Assembly: GCF_014195655.1 (NCBI RefSeq)
Contig: NZ_JACICD010000004.1
Coordinates: 248,001 to 312,000 of the forward strand
Direction of reading: 5' to 3'
Length of the DNA: 64,000 bases
Source: Ancylobacter tetraedralis
GTDB taxonomy: Bacteria > Pseudomonadota > Alphaproteobacteria > Rhizobiales > Xanthobacteraceae
Shown here: piece by piece, positions 1 through 8,637 of the stretch
Numbering within the stretch: the stretch's first letter is position 1
Layout: every line of letters begins with the position of its first letter
Notes under the pieces: model-generated
Database searches by the model: none
What the model was told of the DNA's origin: nothing
What the model saw: only the letters and a program-made list of their open reading frames with translations
Made by a program: the position numbers and the translations under genes

Positions 1-43
1 GCGGTGTGATCTGCCCGATCTCGATATCCTCGAAGAACAGCAT
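1..43 (-). CDS. MaoC-like dehydratase, N-terminal fragment (cut by window edge)
   Basis: Only the first 14 codons are inside the window. They read MLFFEDIEIGQITP, the usual opening of MaoC/hotdog-fold enoyl-CoA hydratase-like proteins (an FED-x-x-G-type start). A strong ribosome-binding site, GGGAGGAACCC, lies directly before the ATG at 43. The preceding gene on the same strand stops only 14 bp upstream, so the two MaoC genes are probably co-transcribed and may act as a pair. The family call rests on very few residues plus the neighbour. Confidence 0.6.
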   Translation of the reverse strand, partial: MLFFEDIEIGQITP

Positions 44-57
44 GGGTTCCTCCCGCC

Positions 58-519
58 TCAAAGCAGCCGGAAGCCGGGATTGCGCCGGCCGAACATGACG
101 GTGCCGACGAGATCCGCCATCACCTCCGTGCCCGCGTCGATCAGCTCGAAGCGGAACTTGACCAGCCCGAGTTCCGGCCGGCTCTTGGATGAGCGGGTCT
201 CCAGCACCCGCCGCCGGAGGCTGAGCACGGTGCCGGGATGAACGGGCTTGAGGAAGCGCACCTCGTCGAGGCCCGGCGAGCCGAGGCAGTCGGCATTGCT
301 GAGAAAGCCGTCGGCGGCGAGGCGCATGAAGATGCAGCACAGGTGCCAGCCGGACGCCGAAATACCGCCGAGCCGCGTCGCCTCGGCGGCGGAATCGTCG
401 AGATGGATGGGGGCAGGGTCATATTCCCGGGCGAAGGCGACAATTTCCTCGCGTCCGACGACATAGCGCCCGCATGTGGCGACGTGGCCTTCGGTGAAGT
501 CCTCCCAATATTGCTGCAT
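58..519 (-). CDS. MaoC family dehydratase
   Basis: This 153-residue protein is a single hotdog-domain MaoC-type (R)-enoyl-CoA hydratase-like enzyme, expected in the cytoplasm and acting on acyl-CoA thioesters. The hydratase-2 motif D-x4-H is visible as D34-PAPI-H39. The C-terminal half (DEVRFLKPVHPGTVL) matches the family beta-sheet region. The start ATG at 519 has an AAGGAAG ribosome-binding site. The gene is followed after 14 bp by a second MaoC-like start, so a two-gene hydratase operon is likely. The substrate cannot be told from sequence, because MaoC paralogues in this order serve varied acyl-CoA pathways. Confidence 0.85.
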   Translation of the reverse strand: MQQYWEDFTEGHVATCGRYVVGREEIVAFAREYDPAPIHLDDSAAEATRLGGISASGWHLCCIFMRLAADGFLSNADCLGSPGLDEVRFLKPVHPGTVLSLRRRVLETRSSKSRPELGLVKFRFELIDAGTEVMADLVGTVMFGRRNPGFRLL

Positions 520-542
520 CTAGCTTCCTTCACCCCAGAAGC

Positions 543-579
543 GCTTTCGAGCGAAGCGGACGTCGGTTCGCTCGAAAGC
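543..579. repeat. 13-bp perfect inverted repeat, possible terminator
   Basis: Arms GCTTTCGAGCGAA (543-555) and TTCGCTCGAAAGC (567-579) pair perfectly around an 11-nt loop. It lies in the 217-bp gap between ychF and the maoC gene, both on the minus strand. It may end transcripts or be a dispersed palindromic element. There is no clear U-tract on either strand. Confidence 0.6.
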
Positions 580-597
580 ACGTCAAGCCAATAAGCT

Positions 598-637
598 AGA
601 GCCTTGCCGGAGAACCGGGGTTCCCCGCAAAGGCTCT
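598..637. repeat. 40-bp imperfect palindrome, AGAGCC...GGCTCT family, copy A
   Basis: The outer arms are AGAGCC (598-603) and GGCTCT (632-637) and the core contains GAACCGG-GTTC. A second 40-bp element with the same outer arms and core lies at 18927-18966, so this is a dispersed repeat family. It sits just downstream of the ychF stop codon and may also act as a terminator. Confidence 0.6.
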
Positions 638-736
638 GGCGCGGGCGAAGGCGTTACGCTTCCGCCCCCGTGCCGGATTGCGATCACACGGGACGGCGCG
701 CCCTGGGTCAAGTGCCGGTATCGCTATCAGGCCCGT

Positions 737-1834
737 TCAGTTGGCGAAGCGGAAATGCAGCACGTCGCCATCGGCGACGACATATTCCTTGCCTTCCAGC
801 CGCAGCCGCCCGGCATCGCGCGCGCCGGCCTCGCCCTTGCCCTTGACGTAGTCGTCGAAAGCGATGGTCTCGGCGCGGATGAAGCCCTTCTCGAAATCCG
901 AGTGGATCACGCCCGCCGCCGCCGGCGCCTTGGTGCCCGCGGTGATGGTCCAGGCGCGGGCTTCCTTCGGGCCGACGGTGAAATAGGTGACGAGCTTCAA
1001 GAGTTCATAACCGGTGCGGATGATGCGGTTGAGGCCGGGCTCCTCGAGGTCGATGGCCTCCAGATAGTCCTTCTGCTCGTCGGCCGGCAGCACGGCGATC
1101 TCGCTCTCGATCTTGGCCGAGACCACCACCGCCTTCGCGCCTTCCTCGGCCGCGCGGGTAAAGACCTCCGCCGAAAGCGCATTGCCGGCCTTCGCCGAGG
1201 CCTCCTCGACATTGCAGACGTACAGAACCGGCTTGGAGGAGAGCAGGCCGAGCATACGGAAGGCCTTCTCCTCCTCCGGCTTCACCTCGACGAGGCGGGC
1301 CGGCTTGCCCTCGCGCAGCAGCACCAGCGCGCGGGTCATCAGGTCGAGCAGTTCCTTGGAATCCTTGTCGCCGCCCTTGGCCTTCTTCTCCAGCGCGCCG
1401 GCCCGCTTCTCCAGGCTGTCGAGATCGGCCAGCATCAGCTCGGTCTCGATCGTGTCGATGTCGCTGATCGGGGCGAGCTTGCCCTCGACATGGGTGACGT
1501 CGGAATCCTCGAAGCAGCGCACCACATGGGCGATGGCGTCGCATTCGCGGATATTGGCGAGGAACTGGTTGCCGAGGCCCTCGCCCTTGGAGGCGCCGCG
1601 CACCAGCCCGGCAATGTCGACGAAGGTCAGGCGGGTGGGAATGATCTGGCCGGAGCCGGCGATTGTCGCCAGCGTCTCAAGCCGCGGGTCGGGCACGGCG
1701 ACGTCGCCGACATTGGGCTCGATGGTGCAGAACGGATAGTTCGCCGCCTGCGCTGCCGCAGTCTGCGTCAGCGCGTTGAAGAGGGTCGACTTGCCGACGT
1801 TCGGCAGGCCGACAATGCCGCATTTGAAGCCCAT
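737..1834 (-). CDS. ychF: Redox-regulated ribosome-associated ATPase YchF (OBG family)
   Basis: The protein is 365 residues, the usual length for YchF. The G1/Walker A loop GLPNVGKST is at about residues 8-16. The G3-type DIAGLVRGASKGEGLGN segment follows, and the G4 equivalent NVEE, typical of ATP-preferring YchF, lies near residue 205. The C-terminal TGS domain ends in the characteristic VADGDVLHFRFAN. YchF binds ribosomes and modulates stress responses in the cytoplasm. It is followed upstream on the same strand by pth, the classic pth-ychF pairing, with about 100 bp between them. Start ATG at 1834; no strong ribosome-binding site is visible. Confidence 0.98.
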   Translation of the reverse strand: MGFKCGIVGLPNVGKSTLFNALTQTAAAQAANYPFCTIEPNVGDVAVPDPRLETLATIAGSGQIIPTRLTFVDIAGLVRGASKGEGLGNQFLANIRECDAIAHVVRCFEDSDVTHVEGKLAPISDIDTIETELMLADLDSLEKRAGALEKKAKGGDKDSKELLDLMTRALVLLREGKPARLVEVKPEEEKAFRMLGLLSSKPVLYVCNVEEASAKAGNALSAEVFTRAAEEGAKAVVVSAKIESEIAVLPADEQKDYLEAIDLEEPGLNRIIRTGYELLKLVTYFTVGPKEARAWTITAGTKAPAAAGVIHSDFEKGFIRAETIAFDDYVKGKGEAGARDAGRLRLEGKEYVVADGDVLHFRFAN

Positions 1835-1938
1835 GATGCGATGCTCTGTCCGGTGAGATGTTTGCCGCCGTGGTTAGGCAAGTGGCGCCGCCCGCGCAAG
1901 GGGCGAAGAGTGTCGGGGCCGGCGTCGGGACGAAGGCT

Positions 1939-2550
1939 CTAGCGCTTGCCCGCGCCGGCCAGGTCGACGGTGCCGAAGCCGCGCGCCTCCATGAGAAGAT
2001 GCAGCCGGCTCTGGAATTCGTCGAGCTTGCGCGCGACCAGCAGCCCGGCCAGCTCGGCGCAGCCATCGCTCACGGCCTCTACCCAGCCCTGCTCGGCCTT
2101 GGCGAAGTCGCCCAGAACGAAGCTGTGCACCAGTGCCTTGTCGCCGGGGTGGCCGATGCCGAGGCGCACCCGGCCGTAATCATTGCCGCAATGGGCGGTG
2201 ATGGAGCGCAGGCCATTGTGCCCGGCATTGCCGCCGCCGATCTTGGCGCGCACCTTGGCGGGGGGCAGGTCGAGTTCGTCATGGAAGGCGAACACGTCCC
2301 TGAGTTCGATCTTGTAGAAGCGCTGGGCCTCGGCGACCGCCCGACCGCTCTCGTTCATGAAGGTCTCGGGCAGCAGGGCGAGCACCTTCTGCCCCTCGAT
2401 CTCGCCTTCGCAGGCCGCGCCCTGGAAGCGACGGCGCCACGGCGAGAAGCGGTGCCGGCGCGCGATCGCGTCCACCACCATGAATCCGATATTGTGCCGG
2501 TTGCCGGCATATTTCGGGCCCGGATTGCCGAGGCCGGCGAAGAGGAACAC
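1939..2550 (-). CDS. pth: Peptidyl-tRNA hydrolase
   Basis: The 203-residue protein releases tRNA from prematurely dissociated peptidyl-tRNA. The N-terminal [11 protein letters not shown] and the NRHNIGF segment with the catalytic histidine are present, as are FHDELDLP with the catalytic-site aspartate and [12 protein letters not shown]. The start is GTG at 2550, preceded by GGGAGATGAGC; no in-frame ATG gives a complete domain. It lies between rplY and ychF, a conserved rplY-pth-ychF order in alphaproteobacteria. Confidence 0.98.
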   Translation of the reverse strand: MFLFAGLGNPGPKYAGNRHNIGFMVVDAIARRHRFSPWRRRFQGAACEGEIEGQKVLALLPETFMNESGRAVAEAQRFYKIELRDVFAFHDELDLPPAKVRAKIGGGNAGHNGLRSITAHCGNDYGRVRLGIGHPGDKALVHSFVLGDFAKAEQGWVEAVSDGCAELAGLLVARKLDEFQSRLHLLMEARGFGTVDLAGAGKR

Positions 2551-2630
2551 CGCTCATCTCCCTGGAGGACGGCTTCACCGGCAACGACGCCCGTGGCCGG
2601 ACGGCAAATCCGTCTCCGGTCGAAACGACA

Positions 2631-2656
2631 GGAGCCGGAAGCGAACTTCCGGCTCC
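2631..2656 (-). terminator. Intrinsic terminator-like hairpin after rplY
   Basis: A perfect 11-bp stem, GGAGCCGGAAG/CTTCCGGCTCC, closes a four-base loop (UUCG on the minus-strand RNA) 47 bp past the rplY stop. The following minus-strand sequence TGTCGTTTCG is only moderately U-rich. It separates rplY from pth. Confidence 0.7.
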
Positions 2657-2702
2657 ATCGACGTCAGGCGCCGGCGGGCGACAGCCCACCGTGGCGCGGG
2701 GC

Positions 2703-3326
2703 TCAGCCCTTGGCGGCATCCGCGGCGGCGGCGGCGGCCTCGTCGGCCTCGGCCTCCTTGAGGCCGGTCGGCGCGGTGATGGTCGCCAGCGTGTCGTCGC
2801 CATGGCCGGCCCAGGTCACGCCCGCCGGCAGGGTGATCGCCGACAGGTGGATCGAATCGCCGAAGCTGTACTGGGCCACGTCGACTTCGATCGCCTCGGG
2901 GATCGCATCGGCCGGCGCGTTCAGCGAAACGGCATGCGTGACGATGTTCAGGGTGGCACCCTGCTTGATCGCCGGGGCGCTGTCGTTGTTCAGGAAGTGC
3001 ACCGGCACGTCGACGGTCAGGCTGGCGCCGGCGACCACGCGCAGGAAGTCGACATGCAGCGGCAGATCCTTGATCGGATCAAGCTGGTAGTCGCGCGGAA
3101 TGACGCGGTGCTTCTCGCCCTCGATGTCGATGTTGAACAGCGTGGTGAGGAAGTGGCCCGCATAGATGATGCGGGTGATCTCGGTATAGTCGAGCGTGAT
3201 TCCGACCGGCGCCTTGCCGGCTCCGTAGATGACGGCGGGTACGCGACCGGCGCGGCGTTCTGCACGGGCGGCCCCCTTGCCGATCTTCGTGCGCGCCGAC
3301 GCCTTCAGTTCCTTGATGGCGGTCAT
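2703..3326 (-). CDS. rplY: 50S ribosomal protein L25/general stress protein Ctc
   Basis: The 207-residue protein is the long, two-domain (CTC-type) L25 that binds 5S rRNA. The N-terminal TAIKELKASARTKIGKGAAR and RRAGRVPAVIYG are family signatures, and the C-terminal TL5-like domain ends in an Ala/Asp-rich tail. I place the start at the ATG at 3326, which has an AAGGA ribosome-binding site; the eight codons before it do not match the family. An upstream hairpin (3359-3374) lies in its leader. Confidence 0.97.
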   Translation of the reverse strand: MTAIKELKASARTKIGKGAARAERRAGRVPAVIYGAGKAPVGITLDYTEITRIIYAGHFLTTLFNIDIEGEKHRVIPRDYQLDPIKDLPLHVDFLRVVAGASLTVDVPVHFLNNDSAPAIKQGATLNIVTHAVSLNAPADAIPEAIEVDVAQYSFGDSIHLSAITLPAGVTWAGHGDDTLATITAPTGLKEAEADEAAAAAADAAKG

Positions 3327-3358
3327 GGCTTGATCCTTACATGGTTGCAAAAGGAGAA

Positions 3359-3374
3359 GGCCGCTTGCGCGGCC
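3359..3374 (-). promoter_or_regulatory. Hairpin in the rplY leader
   Basis: GGCCGC-TTGC-GCGGCC forms a 6-bp stem with a 4-nt loop, 33 bp upstream of the rplY ATG. On the minus strand it is followed by TTCTCCTTTT. It could be an attenuator or an autoregulatory L25 leader, or the end of a short upstream transcript. The stem is short, so confidence is low. Confidence 0.35.
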
Positions 3375-3523
3375 CGGTCCTTCAGGCTTGGCAGGTTTCG
3401 CCCGCAGCGCGCCTCCAGGGGTGCGGAAAGGCTGCGGACGGGCGGGCTAATACCAGCAAAAGCGTTGCAGGGCAACGTCCGCAGCGCAGAAGCCGCCCGG
3501 CCGGCATGTTGCAAGGGGCCGGC

Positions 3524-4441
3524 TCAGAACTTGCCGAGCACGCCGGCCTTCACCACGCCACTGGCATTGGCATCGGCCGGCGAGGTCCGCTCCACCGAGA
3601 TGAAGCGCTCATAGCCGTTCCCCGGCGTGCGCAGCTCCACACCGGCGGTGGTGGTGCGGGAATTGTTCACCTCGACGCTGGCGTCCAGCTTGTGGTCGCC
3701 GAGTCCGAGCGGGGCGAGGGGCACGGTATATTTGCTGCCAACCGCCATGTTGTCCGAAACCGAGGGCGCGCTCGTGCTCGCCGAGGCGCTGAGCGTGCCG
3801 GTGCTGTAGACGGCGAGATTGTCCTGCTCATAGCCCACCCGGCCGGTGACGGCGGCCGAGGCACCGCCGGCACTGGCGCCGGCCAGGCCCGATTTCGGCG
3901 CCGATCCGCTCGCGCTGGTGGAGACGCCGACGCTGGCCGGCCCATGGCTGAGGTCGACGCTGGTCGGCAGCGGATCGGACGATCGAGTCACGGCCGGCTT
4001 GCGCTCGGGCAGAAGCTGGTTGGGCGCCGGCGGCGGCTTGACCGGTTCCGGCGTATCGCCGCCCAGACCCAGGTTGAGCACCTGCCAGAGCGAGGGAGCC
4101 TCGGGATCCGGCTCGGGCTGCGCGACAACCGGCGTGGCCGCGGGCTCGGCCCCCGGTTGGGGCTCGGCCGGCTGGGCCGCCTGCTGCGCGGCCTCATAGG
4201 GGGAGGCGCTCGGGGCCGGTTCGGAATCGTCGGGCGGGGAGACGGTGATGGCGATTCCCTGCCAGGGATTGACGGAGGGCGAGGACGATGCGCGCCCGAG
4301 CGACTGAGCCTGTGCGGGGGCGGCGAGGGCCAGCGTCAGCAGCGCGGGAAGGGTGGCTTTGAGCGGGTGCCGGCGCGCGATTCTCGGCGCCGTCATCAGG
4401 CAACTTGCCCAGCCCGCACGCAGCATGGGGGTACGCGTCAT
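3524..4441 (-). CDS. Hypothetical secreted proline/alanine-rich protein
   Basis: The protein is about 305 residues from the ATG at 4441. A later ATG at 4396 is possible, and the frame also opens further upstream. An unusually long N-terminal stretch precedes a hydrophobic segment (TLPALLTLALAAPAQAQ) that looks like a signal peptide ending at AQA-Q. A Pro/Ala/Glu-rich linker follows. The C-terminal half is Ser/Ala/Gly-rich, has alternating hydrophobic strands and ends in GVLGKF, with a terminal phenylalanine as in outer-membrane strands. I do not recognise a named family. Its location is probably periplasm or outer membrane. It stands alone between rplY and prs. Confidence 0.7.
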   Translation of the reverse strand: MTRTPMLRAGWASCLMTAPRIARRHPLKATLPALLTLALAAPAQAQSLGRASSSPSVNPWQGIAITVSPPDDSEPAPSASPYEAAQQAAQPAEPQPGAEPAATPVVAQPEPDPEAPSLWQVLNLGLGGDTPEPVKPPPAPNQLLPERKPAVTRSSDPLPTSVDLSHGPASVGVSTSASGSAPKSGLAGASAGGASAAVTGRVGYEQDNLAVYSTGTLSASASTSAPSVSDNMAVGSKYTVPLAPLGLGDHKLDASVEVNNSRTTTAGVELRTPGNGYERFISVERTSPADANASGVVKAGVLGKF

Positions 4442-4575
4442 GTCGTTGTCCGGTTCGTGGTCGCGAGCCGGAACGGTGGCGTCGAACTGTGGAACGATCA
4501 TGGCGCAGCGCACCATGATCCCGACTTATTATTAAATATCCGGCGGTTAGGTAAAACCGTGCCGTCTGCGGCGTC

Positions 4576-5529
<954 letters not shown>

Positions 5530-5684
5530 TTCCGGCGCGCTCCAAGCCGTACTTCCACCGCCGGCCGTCGCATGGCCGTCGCGCAGCCCTGATAGGCGGG
5601 CCGGTCGGCGCTGTAAAGACGACTCGTTTTCGCCACGCCCGCTTGTTCGGACGTGTTGCGCCCGGCACGCACGAAAACCCGGCC

Positions 5685-6443
5685 TCAGGGACGCGCGGCG
5701 AAGGTGAGCGCGGGGCCTGCGGGCGCGGCCGGGCTCTCGGCAAAGGCCGCGCCGGGCTCCTCGGCCTCGGATGTGACGGAGCCGGGCGCCGCGGCGTTGC
5801 GCGTGCCGGATCCCGGCGTCGCGTCACGGGCGATGGCCGGGCCGTCCGTCGGGTCAATCGGCGGCGAGGCGGCGGGATCCTCGGGCAAGCCGGGCTCTTC
5901 GGCAGGGGTGACCGCCGGCCGAGCGGCGCTGGTGGCGGCAGACTTGGGCCGGCCGGTATTGGCGGCGAGGCGGGTGGAAATCTCGTCGAGGCTCTGGGCG
6001 GCGATGCGGCCGAGTGTCTCGTCGTCGATCTTGTTCCACACGTCCTTGCCGGGGCCGACCTTCTCGGTTCCGGCGACGCGCAGCACCCGCTCGCGGTCGG
6101 CGTCGAACACGTCCCACACCCAGTCGACCTCGCCCTTGCCGTTCTGCACCACGGTGGCGAGATAGCCGCGCACGCGATAGGCGGCCTCGCCCTCGCGCGA
6201 GACAATGGGCATCTGGCGGGTTTGCGCCTCGGTGGAGAGATTGGCGACCAGCTTTTCGAAGACCGGCTGCGGCGGGCCATCGATCGAATCGAAGGCGATG
6301 GACTGCTTGGCGGGAGAGGCGATGGCGGCGGAGGCGACGGGCTTGCCGCCATTGGTCTGGCAAGCCCCAAGGGCAAGAGCGGCGAGGAGCGCCGCGGTCG
6401 TCGGCAGGCGCCGGCTCAGATGCCGGCGGAGTCGATCGATCAT
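5685..6443 (-). CDS. Predicted lipoprotein of unknown function
   Basis: The 252-residue protein has a type II signal peptide: basic start [13 protein letters not shown], hydrophobic core, and lipobox L-G-A-C with the lipidated cysteine at position 28. The middle (residues about 45-165, with [20 protein letters not shown]) is a folded domain found in Rhizobiales proteins without an assigned role. The last 80 residues are Pro/Ala/Glu-rich low complexity. A good ribosome-binding site, GAGGGGGACGG, precedes the ATG. It is expected to be anchored in a membrane facing the periplasm. Confidence 0.8.
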   Translation of the reverse strand: MIDRLRRHLSRRLPTTAALLAALALGACQTNGGKPVASAAIASPAKQSIAFDSIDGPPQPVFEKLVANLSTEAQTRQMPIVSREGEAAYRVRGYLATVVQNGKGEVDWVWDVFDADRERVLRVAGTEKVGPGKDVWNKIDDETLGRIAAQSLDEISTRLAANTGRPKSAATSAARPAVTPAEEPGLPEDPAASPPIDPTDGPAIARDATPGSGTRNAAAPGSVTSEAEEPGAAFAESPAAPAGPALTFAARP

Positions 6444-6544
6444 GAACCCGTCCCCCTCGTGCCGGCCCGGCCGCGTCTCTCACCGAAGGGCAAGCCCGCA
6501 GGTGATTCGCAGCCGTCGTCGGCGGTCCGGGGAAATGGTTAAAA

Positions 6545-7696
6545 CTAATTAACGATTAGGTCCAGAGGGGCATCCGTTAGGCACTCGTTAGCGTTAACGC
6601 CGATTAGGAAAGTGCGTCCCAGGCACATGGCGGTGTCGGTTTCGCTGTCCATCAGGATCATGTGGGCGAACATCACCATGCCCGCCTCCAGAACCCAGGG
6701 ATTGTCCGCATAGAACATCGGCGGGTCCATCCAGGAGGGGGTGAACTTGGCGCCCAGCGAATAGCCGCAGGCGGCGAGGCGATGACTTGAAAGGCCGTGC
6801 CCGTCCATCACATGGGCATGGGCCGCGAACACGTCGCCGGCGGTCTTGCCGGGCACCAGCGCGTGGGCGCAGGCCTCCATCGCCTGCTTCGCGGCGGCGA
6901 ACAGTTCGAGATGACGATCGCGCGGCGGGCCGACCACCACCGTCTCCATCATCGCGGCATGGTAGTGGCGATAGGTGCCGGCCCATTCGAGCGTGATCTG
7001 GTCCTCGCTCTCCAGCACGCGGCGGCCGGACTTGTAGCGGCACAGCAGCGCGTCGGTGCCCGAGCCGATGATGAACTCGTTGGCGGGATAGTCGCCGCCG
7101 CCCTTGAACACGGCGCCCTGCATGGCGGCGAGCACCTCGCCCTCGTCGATGCCGGGAGCGATGGCGGCGATTGCGGCATCGCGCGCGGCCAGCGCCAGCT
7201 TGCCGGCCTGTCGCACATAGAGGATCTCGGCCGGCGATTTCACCACGCGCAGGTGATCCACGAGGCGGGAGGCATCCTCCAGCGTGGCAAAGCCGTCAAA
7301 GGCCGCATCGAGCTTCTTGCCGCTGGCGGCGGTGAGGCCGTAGCTCTCATATTCCACGCCGATGCGCCCGCCGGCGCCGCCGAGATCCGCCACCATGGCG
7401 CGCAGCTGCTCCTGCGGCGTGGCGTCGGCCCGGTCGGTCCAGATGCGGATATCCTCGATCAGCGAGGTGTGCTGCGCCTGCCGCAGGTCCGCCGAGCGTG
7501 TGAGCAGCGCCATCCGCCCATCCGCCCCGAGCCAGAGCGACTGGAAGAAGCAGAAGCCGAACGTGTCATAGCCGGTAAGCCAGTACATGGATTCCTGCTG
7601 GAACATCAGCAGGCCATCGAGTTTGCGTGCGGCCAGCTCGGCGAGCAGGCGCTGCTTGCGGCGGGCGAATTCCGGGGCGGTGAAGTGCAGGGCCAT
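6545..7696 (-). CDS. M24-family (creatinase-fold) protein, ectoine-hydrolase/Xaa-Pro-peptidase-like
   Basis: The 383-residue protein has the two-domain creatinase/aminopeptidase P layout: an N-terminal domain (residues about 10-150, with YWLTGYDTFGFCFFQSL) and a C-terminal pita-bread domain. The canonical metal ligands appear to be missing. The Asp pair region reads LEWAGTYRHYHAAMMET, the usual GHGIG region reads GYSLG with Tyr for His, and the two late Glu positions are not obvious. This resembles creatinase and EutD/DoeA-type ectoine hydrolases, which hydrolyse C-N bonds without the dinuclear metal site of the peptidases. No ectoine genes are nearby, so the substrate is unknown. An AAGGA ribosome-binding site precedes the ATG at 7696. 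Confidence 0.75.
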   Translation of the reverse strand: MALHFTAPEFARRKQRLLAELAARKLDGLLMFQQESMYWLTGYDTFGFCFFQSLWLGADGRMALLTRSADLRQAQHTSLIEDIRIWTDRADATPQEQLRAMVADLGGAGGRIGVEYESYGLTAASGKKLDAAFDGFATLEDASRLVDHLRVVKSPAEILYVRQAGKLALAARDAAIAAIAPGIDEGEVLAAMQGAVFKGGGDYPANEFIIGSGTDALLCRYKSGRRVLESEDQITLEWAGTYRHYHAAMMETVVVGPPRDRHLELFAAAKQAMEACAHALVPGKTAGDVFAAHAHVMDGHGLSSHRLAACGYSLGAKFTPSWMDPPMFYADNPWVLEAGMVMFAHMILMDSETDTAMCLGRTFLIGVNANECLTDAPLDLIVN

Positions 7697-7750
7697 GGCC
7701 AGATCCTTCGCGTGTCGATCAGGGTTCTCACGTCTACGCGACGCGCTTTG

Positions 7751-7862
7751 CCCCTCTCCACCGGGGGAAGAGGGGTGAGGTGAGGGGGCTCCCGCCGCCG
7801 TGTCACCCCTTACCGACCCGCTTTGCGGGCCACCTCGCCCCGACGGGGAGAGGGACGAGTGA
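7751..7862. repeat. CCCTCTCCCC/GGGGAGAGGG palindromic intergenic repeat, copy 1
   Basis: The gap between the M24 gene and pgeF is filled by a mosaic of G-rich palindromes: CCCCTCT (7751-7757) pairs with AGAGGGG (7769-7775), a GGTGAGG tract follows, and then CGCCCCGACGGGGAGAGGG near 7836-7854. Related sequence occurs at 14378-14402 and in frame inside uvrC (20474-20580). It is a dispersed repeat with no coding role here. Confidence 0.75.
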
Positions 7863-7875
7863 GGCCGTCCGCCCT

Positions 7876-8637
7876 TCAGACCAGGGTGATGGCGGCGATC
7901 AGCCGGCCGTAATCGGGCTCATTGCGATGGGTGGCGCGGCGATAGCTGTAGAAGCGCGCCTCGTCCGCATAGGTATCGAGGCCGAGATCGTCGATCGTGC
8001 CGACGCCGAGCGCTTTGAGCCGGGCCCTGATATAGCCGGGCAGGTCGAACCGGGCGTGATCGGTGCGCCCGGACGGCACGAGGAAGCGCTCGTTGGTCGC
8101 GTCCAGCCCGATCAGCTTGGCGATGAAGTCGGGGCCGACCTCATAGCTCGGCTGGCGGATGAGCGGGCCGATGGCGGCCACCACGTTCTCGCGCCGGGCG
8201 CCCAGTTCCTCCATGCGGGTGAGGGTGGCGTCGAGAATGCCGCCGACCGCGCCCTTCCAGCCGGCATGGGCGGCGCCGACCACGCGCGCCTGCGCATCGG
8301 CGAACAGCACCGGCCCGCAATCGGCGATGGAGACACCGGCGGCGATGCCCGGCGTGTTTGTCGCCACCGCATCCGCCTTGGGCCGCTCCGCCCATGGGGT
8401 GGAGACGACGACGCAATCGGGCGAATGAACCTGCCAGGCGGTGAGGAGGTGCCCGTCCGGCACACCGAGCGCCGCGGCCATGCGCGCGCGATTTTCGGCG
8501 ACGCGCTCCTGGTCGTCGCGCGAACCGGTGCCCCCGTTCAGCCCGGCATAGATGCCCTCGGACACGCCGCCTTCGCGGGTGAAGAAGGCGTGTCGGATGC
8601 CCGGAAGGGCCTTGAGCGCGTTGGATTCAACCTTCAT
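7876..8637 (-). CDS. pgeF: Peptidoglycan editing factor PgeF (laccase-domain, YfiH/DUF152 family)
   Basis: The 253-residue cytoplasmic protein belongs to the multicopper-oxidase-like YfiH family; in E. coli PgeF edits mis-incorporated serine in peptidoglycan precursors. The Cys/His active-site residues are visible as SIADCGPVLF and GAAHAGWKG, with the third histidine in AWQVHSPDC. The start is the ATG at 8637, from which the family N-terminus (NALKALPGIRHAFFTREGGVSEG) begins; the open frame before it is shadow sequence. It overlaps the 3' end of the upstream methyltransferase gene by 11 bp, so lgt-midA-pgeF is one operon. Confidence 0.93.
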   Translation of the reverse strand: MKVESNALKALPGIRHAFFTREGGVSEGIYAGLNGGTGSRDDQERVAENRARMAAALGVPDGHLLTAWQVHSPDCVVVSTPWAERPKADAVATNTPGIAAGVSIADCGPVLFADAQARVVGAAHAGWKGAVGGILDATLTRMEELGARRENVVAAIGPLIRQPSYEVGPDFIAKLIGLDATNERFLVPSGRTDHARFDLPGYIRARLKALGVGTIDDLGLDTYADEARFYSYRRATHRNEPDYGRLIAAITLV

